Assembly: GCA_903840265.1 (NCBI GenBank) | Contig: CAIMFH010000190.1 | Location: forward strand, 1 to 64,000 | DNA from: an uncultured Schlesneria sp. | GTDB lineage: Bacteria > Planctomycetota > Planctomycetia > Planctomycetales > Planctomycetaceae | Reading direction: 5' to 3' | DNA: 64,000 nucleotides | Shown here: positions 47,301 through 56,300 of the stretch, piece after piece | How positions within the stretch are numbered: the stretch's first letter is position 1 | Layout of the letters: every line of letters begins with the position of its first letter | Notes under the pieces: model-generated | Told to the model about the DNA's origin: nothing | Databases searched by the model: none | The model's input: only the letters and a program-made list of their open reading frames with translations | Position numbers and translations under genes: made by a program

Positions 47301-50300
47301 ACGCTGATGGCAAAAAACCAAGCGAAAAAGAATACAGGGCGGCAGCGGAGTCCCGCGATCCAATTTCGCCAGATGAACCCGTTCATGCAACGCCTGCAGT
47401 ACACGCATACAATCCGCCAAGCCGTTGGGCTGGACCAGAACAACTACTACGGCGGCGGCTATCCACAACAGCAACAGTTCTGGGCTCCACACGATTTCGG
47501 CACGGCACGGCTGGCCAGTTTGGCCTGGTTGCAACTGTTCGCGAAAAATGCTGGCAAAGAAGAGGATTTCTTGAAGCAACGCCGGACGGCCGCGGAGAAA
47601 TCGACGGATCGTCGTCCCACCATCGATGCGTACCACCTGGCAGCATTGAGGAACGACAGCAAAGAGCAGTATGAGATTCTGAAGAAGCTGTCGCAGCAAC
47701 CGGGGGCCGACATCGGGATCAAGTCGACGTATCTGACTTTGCTTGGTTCGCGTGGCGGTCCTCAGGCGACCGCCGTCGTGAACGAGGAAACTGGTGAACG
47801 CGAAATAAAACTCGACCCACTGGACAAGGAAGAACTCGAACATGTCCTGGCGATCTACAAAGAGCTTGACGATGCCACATCAATGATGAACTACGGCCAG
47901 ACTTTCCTGGAGGTGGTCGCCGCCGAGCTCAAACGAGCCGGTCACACCGAAGATGCCGACCAGCTGTTTCAACAGACGTTGCAGGCAGCGAAGTCCCCCA
48001 TGCAGATTGCGTCGGTCATGGCGGGAACGATTCAACGCGGCGACTATGTGACGACGATGAAGCTGCTGGATCGGCTGGCCGAGATGAAATCGGACACTTC
48101 TGCGAACGCGACTGCTGGCGGCTACAACAATTATTCTCAGTACGTTTCCACGCCGCAGTATCAAGCGCAGATCCTGGCGCAATTGATGGCCAAACGCGCC
48201 CAGAAGAAGGAGCTCGGCGATGTCCTGGGACTGTGGGATCGATATCTGGCAATCGCGGTCACCAGACACGACGCCGACAAGAAGCTCACAGCCGCCACAC
48301 GAAAACGAAATGCCAACAATAATCCGTACGGCTCTCCAGGCTACTTTTATATCTGGCGAGGCAACAACCAGCAGCACGAGCAAGTCGACTTCCCCACTCC
48401 GAATGCCATCTATGATCATTCGTCCCTGCAGATGTTGCGACAAACATTCGCGGTCTACAAAGACGTCGATTCCACAAAAACTCTGATCGATCATTTCCAA
48501 CAGAAATTAAAAGACGATAAGACCCCGGCGCAGCAACAGATTTTCTGGAAGCTGGGACTCGGCTATCTTTTCTGGTGGAACGAGGACAGGGATGATTCTC
48601 TGACCGTGTTGACGGAAGCCACCAATTCGCTGGCCGGCGATGAAGAGATGGCGTTCGAGCTGGCTCGGCTGCATGAGAAGCGAGGAGATCCCCAGGAGGC
48701 ATTGGCAATCATCGAGGCGCTTCCGGCCGCTGATCAGCAGACGATGCAAAAGCGTGAGATTGCGGCCCTGCGACTGTCGGTCAATAGCGGAAACATCGAT
48801 CGCGCGCGGACCGCTGCCGAGCGGCTGTTCGGACTGCGCCTCGATTCCAATCTGCAGATCCAACTCTCCAGACAAATGCATCAACTCGGCATGCACGAAC
48901 AGGCGGAAGCAGTGCTGTCGCGCGCGGGACGCCAGGCAGGCAACAAGACCGATGTCTTGATGAACTTGATGCAGCAGTATCAATCGCAAGGTAAGAACGA
49001 CGTTGCGACTCAGATCGCTCATCAATTGCTGCGACGATCTGCTGGCAGCGCGGCGCAGTATGCATTGAATAGTGGACGGCGATCGGGACGCGACGACAGC
49101 GGAGCACGCCAGCAAGCGCTGCAGGTCTTGAAGCGCTCAGGCAAGCTGCCAGAAATGACCAAGAAGGTCGAAGATCAACTGGCGCACTCACCGAAGTCTC
49201 AAAAGCTGATCGAGACGCTGATTGAATACTACACGGCCGCAGACAATTCCAAGAAGGTGGCCGAATTGTCGGCGAAATACGCAGAAACGAAGGGAGACGA
49301 TCCGCAATTCCGCTATCAGTTGGCGATGCAACTGGTTCGAGACGGCAAGCACAAGGAGGCACTGGAACACTTTAAGGTCTCTCTCAAGAAGGATCCTCGG
49401 CTGCTGCGCAATGGATACTGGGAGATTCAGAATGCGTTTGAGAGCGCCGATAAACTGGATGACCTGGCGACCCTCTACGAAGAGATCGACCTGAAGTCGT
49501 TCCGACAAAGCCCCTACGAGCTGACCAACCTGATCAGCAATATGTCGCAGCGCGACAAGACAAAGGATCGATCGATCTCGCTGTTCAAGAAAGCCTGGGC
49601 GGATCTGCCGGACCAACGGGCGCAATTACTATCCAATCTGAACAGTGATGTGTTCTGGAATATGCCGGAGATCTACGACTACGCACGACAGGGCATTATT
49701 CCGACAGAGACATCACTCGCTCAAACAGGAGCTTGGACAGGGTTCGGCAATATCCAAAGTTGGAACAACGAAGGGAAGATGACCACGCTGCTAAGCCGTA
49801 TCCTGGCCATGGCGGCGCAGTCGACAAAACTGGACGCCTTAGCAACCGAGGTCGCAGAGGCTCGCGGCAAGCTCAAGAACTGGCAAGCGGGTGAACCGCT
49901 GCTCGCCATGATCGATTTGCGTCGAGGTCGAGTCGACGAAGGCAAAGCGGTTTTTGAAAAGTTGTTGCCGACCATGAAGGGGGTCCAGCAGGTCGGCTAC
50001 TACACGCATTGGGAGATCGCCCAGGAACTGATGGCCCATGAATCCTGTATCGACCTGGCTATTCTCTATCTTGAAGCCGCGACCAAAGAATCAGAGTTGA
50101 TGAACGGCAACGAGTTCACTTACACGCCTGGAAAAGCACTCGTGAACTTGTACCGCCAACGAGGACGAAAAGACGATGCGCGACGCGTCATCCTGAAGGC
50201 GATCAATGACAAGACATCTCGGAACTATGGAAACAGAGAATACGAAGTCTATCAAAAGCTTCGAAATACGATTGCGCTCGGTAAAGAAGTACGCACGCTG

Positions 50301-53300
50301 GGCTACCCTGTCGATGCGATCCGCCTGTATCAGGAAGCACTGTCAAGAGGCGAAGACCTGGTCACCGCGCAGCGCTATGGCGGCGACAACATCAAGAACG
50401 AACTGCAAAATGGCTTCAAGGCGGCGCTGGAAGAATTGCGACCGGAAACGCTACCAGAATTGCTGACGGGATCATTGGGTGCCGAGGGTAAAGCGGCAGC
50501 TCCGGTCGATCTCGTGCTGTTAGTGGAATCTCGCGATCTCGACAAAGCCAGCATGACGAGCGCCCTCGGTCGGCTACTGGCCGATCTTGCCAAGAAGCCG
50601 GGCATGCTGCCTAAGACACGGGACGCGATCGCCGATGTCGTTTCGAAGCGTCCCGAAGATCTGTCGGTGCTCATCCTGGATGTCCAACTGGCGATTTCCA
50701 CTGGTGATACGAACACTACCGACAAAGTTCTCAAGCAATTGACAGAGGTTCTCGCCCGCACACCTCTTGAGCCACAACCAGCCAAGGGGGGATTCACCGC
50801 GGATCAGAAAGCAGCGGCATTGCGGGAAACGGCACTGTGGCTGCTGGCTCGTGATTGCCTCAAGCTGGAAAAGTTGCGAGACAGCGGTGAAATTCTGGCG
50901 GCACGGGCCTTGGAGGCTTCGCGCCGGAACTCCGATAACGGATACACGATGGCAATCCTGCGGGAATGGGGTCAGATCGCGCTGGACGCAGGCGACAAAG
51001 AGACCGCGGAAAAGCGCTGGTCCGAGATGCTCGATCTGGTCATTCCAAGAACACCAACCAAAGGCAAGGATAAAGAGGAAAAGAAGACGAGCTGGCGTGA
51101 GCGGCCCGTTCCTCAGGGCGGAAAGGAGCCGCTGCATCTGACCCGGTGGGAGCAGATGCTGGCTCCGGTGATTGCTGCGCAATTGGCCACTCCAACACTT
51201 TCGATCCGGTCAGCCAACGCAACGCCCTCAACGGGCGGGACAAAAGGCAACGTTGTCACGTTGGTCCAATTCGAACAGGCCGCTCAGATCGCGACACTCG
51301 CTGCGGAGCACGGCTTGGCCGACCTCTCCGTCAAAGCAATCTCGCAAGCGTTACACGCGGGACCACCTATTGAGGTGATGCAGGCCGATCAATCGAACTC
51401 TTCTGGCTTTCCAACGATCGCGCAGCCGCAAGCCAGTGAACAATCGCCTGTGCTGCAGAAAGTGGAACAGCGTCTGACGGCCGTCGTGGCGCTTTGGCGG
51501 AAGAAAGCGGTCGACGATGTCGTCATCTATGAAGTGTTGAAGCACGCCGTGTTGCCGGAAACACGTCCGTTGGAGTTGTTTCTATATCCACGTCCGTTGG
51601 CCACCAATCCCAACCAGACGCCGCAGAGCGTCGGGTTGCTGTTGGTGCAGGCAGCCGTTCGGGCGAAAAAGGTCGACGATCTGAATGAAGCGATCGCAAC
51701 AAGATTAAAGCAACCACTGGGAGAATTGGCGGGACGAGTCCTGGCGACGCAACTGGCACTGGCAACCAACGATACGGCGGCTGTTCATCAGCAACTGGAA
51801 TTACTTAGTACACGCCTGAAGCAAGATTCATTGCAGTATTCCAGCGAACTGGCCTGTCACGTCGCTGTTCCTGCGTTGACCATGCCCGACCTTCCGGTGG
51901 TGGCCATCCCGCTGTTGGAACGTGCCATCGATCACTTCACGCAGAATATGCAACAGGGGCGAGCATCCTCTCAAGAGGAACCGATGCGGACATACCACTT
52001 CGCACTCGCGCGATTGCATTTCCGAGCCGGGAACAACGCCGCAGGCAAGAAGCATCTCGAAGACTACCTCGCGTTCCTGGTTCCGATGTATCGCAACTAC
52101 AGCGGGGACTATGGACAGCAACGCCGCCGCCAGGAACTGATGAAGATCGCGGCAGAATATGCTCGTGCCGGACTGCAGGCCGATTCCCTCGATTGCCTCG
52201 GTCAATATGCCGACCTGCCCGTGTCGCGGAACTACGGTCAGGACAGCCCCGGGCGAGCCGGGGCCTTGATCTTGAGTGGACTCGCCCAGATCCCCGCTGC
52301 CGAGCAGTACGAACTTCTCAAACAGTGGACGCTGCCGACCGCTGATCGGAAATCGTTACGCGTGATCACCTGTCTGCTCCCCACAGATCACGCTCCTGCC
52401 GAATTCGATACATTACGCGGCACAGCCCCTCGGGGAACTCGGCAAACACAATTATTCAGCACTGCCGACCTGCTGACACTAGCCGCAAACGAAGTCGGTA
52501 AGCTGGATGAACTTCGACAACTCGTCCTGCCACATGTCGAACAGAATCTGGAGAATGCGCGGTTCGTATTGTTGCTGATTGAGATCGGCAAAGGGGACGA
52601 ATCTGCGTCGGTTGCCTTCAACGCCTACCTCGATGAGCGTCGCAAGTCGCTTCCCGGTCAGGGGGACTACCAGAAGCGTCCTCAAGTCATGGATGCCATC
52701 CTGGCCCAGGCAGCGATGCGCGATCCGAGTTTGGCCGAGGCTGGCCGCCAACTGGAGTTGAACTTTTTCCTGCATGGATCGCGCGTGCAGGAACATCTGC
52801 TCATGGGACTGGCGCGCCACGATTACAACGCCAGCCTGATTGGGGAAGAGTTGGCCAGTCGATTGGATCACCAACCGACAAATACAGGACTGAAGCACTG
52901 GACCGCATCATCCACCGTCCCCGCACGCACTGAGGCAGCCGGAGCTGTGCCGATGTGGTGGATCGCGCAGGAAGGTTTGCTGACCCATATCTGCGGCCCC
53001 GATCAAAGCCACCTGTATTTCAAATACCCGCTGGCTGGGACATTTGAACTATCGTGTGAAGGCTGGTTTGGGGGCTGGGCCGAGGCAAATAGTGGCTTCG
53101 GCGGCTTGGTCTTTCAAGGACTCAACGGTGGATCGGATACCTCTATTTTCGCGATCGGTAATCGCGGAGACGCGGTACGCAAACCAGATCCACCGGAGAA
53201 GAGCGACCACTACAATCGGATCAAGCTGTCGGTGATGCCCGACAAGATTCAGTACACCGTGAATGGGCATCTGATTCACACGGAACCGTACTCGACGACC

Positions 53301-56300
53301 ACGTCGCCATGGTTCTTCCTGCAGTGCGATCGAGTCTGGCAAACGTGCTTCCGCAACATTCAGATCACAGGCCATCCTGAAGTCCCCGCAGAGGTGCGGC
53401 TGTCTCAAGGAGAATCCTTGTTGGGATGGAGTTCCGACTTCTACGGTGAATCACAACCACCGCGGACCCCGCCGACCAATGCTGCCAGCGACGAACGGGA
53501 GTACGACTGGTGGTCTACAGCAGGAGTCATTCATGGCCGTTTGATGCCGTCCAATGGCTATGGCAAAGCTCCTGTACAGCAAAGTCGATTGTACTACGGA
53601 CGGCCTCTGGTCGACGGTGATCAGCTGCAATACGAGTTCTGGTATGAACCCGGCGCCGGCGGCACTCACGTTCATCCAGCCTTCGATCGACTGGCAATGC
53701 TGCTGGATCCTGATGGTCTGAAATTGCATTGGATGACCGATGGATCAAATCCAGAAGATGCCTATGGCGGACTAGCCGCCGATCACACACTGGTGGAGGC
53801 GTCGATCCGACGTGATCCTGTGAAGCTGAAAGACAATGCGTGGAATCAAACTGTGATTTCCATGAAAGGTAATATCGTCACCATTCAGGTGAATGGTTCG
53901 GTCGTGTGCGAACGTCCACTGGAGGACGAAAACAGCCGACAGTTCGGTTTTTATCACGACAAGCATGCTACAGCTGTCAAGGTGCGAAATGTCACGCTGA
54001 CGGGCGATTGGCCGAAGGCCCTGACCGATGCGACGCTCGCAAATCTGCTGGCACCGTCGCTTGATCGAAACGATGCTGATCGTCGGACGCTAAGCCATGC
54101 GATAGAGGAGAAGTTCCGAGCCACCGATCTGGAGGGAATCCTGCTTCAAACGCGATCAATGCCACTCGCGGATCGTTATGAGTCGCTCAAGGATTGGGTG
54201 CTGCCAAATGTCGATCATGATGCGTTCCGGCTTTATGCGGACAACGCACCGGCCGATCCGCTGCCGGTCTCGCCAATCGTCTTGGCACCTGCCAAGCGAT
54301 CCACGAGCAAAACAGTCCAAAATAGCGGCGGCCAAACGACGCGAGTTCGTAGTGGTGGTGACCTGATTGGGCCGGCGTTGGATCTTGTCGCAGTGGCAAA
54401 GGAGTTGGGCAAACTCGACGAGCTGAGGAAACTTGTTCAAAAAGTTCCTCCCTCGTCGGAACAGATCGCGCGGTCGCGACTGGCGATGCTGGTTCTGCTG
54501 GCAATCGCCGTAGATGACCTGGAGCAGGCCGCAGCGGCGTTGAAAGAATTGACACCCGCTCGCGATAAGGGATTGTCTGATAGCTTGTCCATGACCGAAC
54601 GGTGGCCGGAACTTGTGGCCGCGTGGGAAGCCTCATACGTTCCCGAACTGTGTACTGCGGCGAATCTGTTGCTGGATCTGGTACTCGATTCCACCAATCG
54701 CAAAGGAGTTGGAACGTCCTGGGATATCAAAGTCCGTTCCGCCAAGCAGTATGCACGCGCGATGCAGGACAAAAACGAAGTTCTGCCAACGGCATCAGGA
54801 CGTTCGCCCAAAGGTCAATGGGCTCAGCATACGTTGACCAGAGCCTCCAACCGCGCGGCAGGGATGGTACCCCGATGGCAGTTCAAAGGAAGCGAATCGC
54901 TGCACCTTGGGGGTGAAGGTAACGATTTGATTTACTTCCAGTCGCCGTTGCGAGGTTCCTTTACGGTCGAGGGCGAGTTGTCGACATATGGCTGGCGCGA
55001 AGCCCGCATCATGTATGCCGCGCAGTGGGCTGGAATCCAGTACACGAACGAAGCCGCGGACTTGGGGAATCTGTACAGCCATTGGGTCGGTCCCAAGTTC
55101 GCCAAGAAGCTCGATCCGGTCGGCGAATGGTGTTATGCAAAATTAGTCGTCACGCCCGAAAAGGCCAGCTATTTCGTCAATGAACAATTGATCCACGAGA
55201 ACTTACTGGGCGACAACTGTGACCCTTGGTTCGCCATCTACAGTTTTCAGCAATTCGCGGCCTCGACGCGGTTCTTGCGGATTACGGGAGAGCCCGACAT
55301 TCCTGCGGAATTGCTGCTATCCAAGCGTGAAGATCTGCAGGGTTGGTGGGCCGACATGTATGGCGATGTGATGTCCGGCGATACTCCTGTGTGGAAAAAA
55401 GACGGCGAAGAGATCGTCGGAAACAAGATCGTCAATCAGGAAGGCCGCAGTCGCGAAAGCCTGCTGCAGTATCATCGCCCGATGCTGGAAGATGGAGAGA
55501 TTTCCTACGACTTCTTCTACGTTCCCAAGCAAACCCACATCCATCCGACTCTTGGTCGCATGGTCATGATGCTGGCCGAAGACGGCGTGACAATCCACTG
55601 GCTGACTGACGCACAATTCGAACGCGGCGGACTGGCCCCCGACAATTTGTTCATCGAACAGGAGCGCCGTCGAGGAACTGCAATGCCTTTGAAAGCGGGC
55701 GATTGGAACAAGATCAACCTGAAGCTGAAGGGCGACGTCGTGACCCTGACTTTAAACGGAGACACGATTTACGAACGACCGGTCGACTCAAACAACTTGC
55801 GCAACTTTGGCTTCTTCCGTTATGCGTGCGACACCGATGCCCGGATCAAGAACGTTGTCTATCGAGGCAACTGGCCCAAAACGCTCCCTTCGCTGAAAGA
55901 CCAGGAGTTGGCGGGCGACGATCCCCAGTTGGTCAATTTCAAAGACGGCGAATTGCCGGCAACATTCTCGTGGAATTTCCAAGGGAAGCGACCGGCCCAT
56001 TTGGATTTGATGGGTATCGTCCCGACATCAAAGTTCTCGCCCGTCGAAGGTGGCCTTAAAATCGAACGCGGTCGTGGCACAGACGTGGCCGCGAGTTCGG
56101 CAGGCATTCAATGGAACAACGTTTCTGTCGGCGGCGATTTTGAAGTGACTGTCGACTATCGCAATTTCCAATCCTCGACGAAGGCCCCCGGGCATACGGT
56201 TCCGCGAATCGAGTTGCTGTTGGGATTGGGAGGCCGATTCGGTCACGAATCGCAGGCCCTTTCCGTTGCTCATCGACGAAATTCCGAGAGCAAGATGGAG

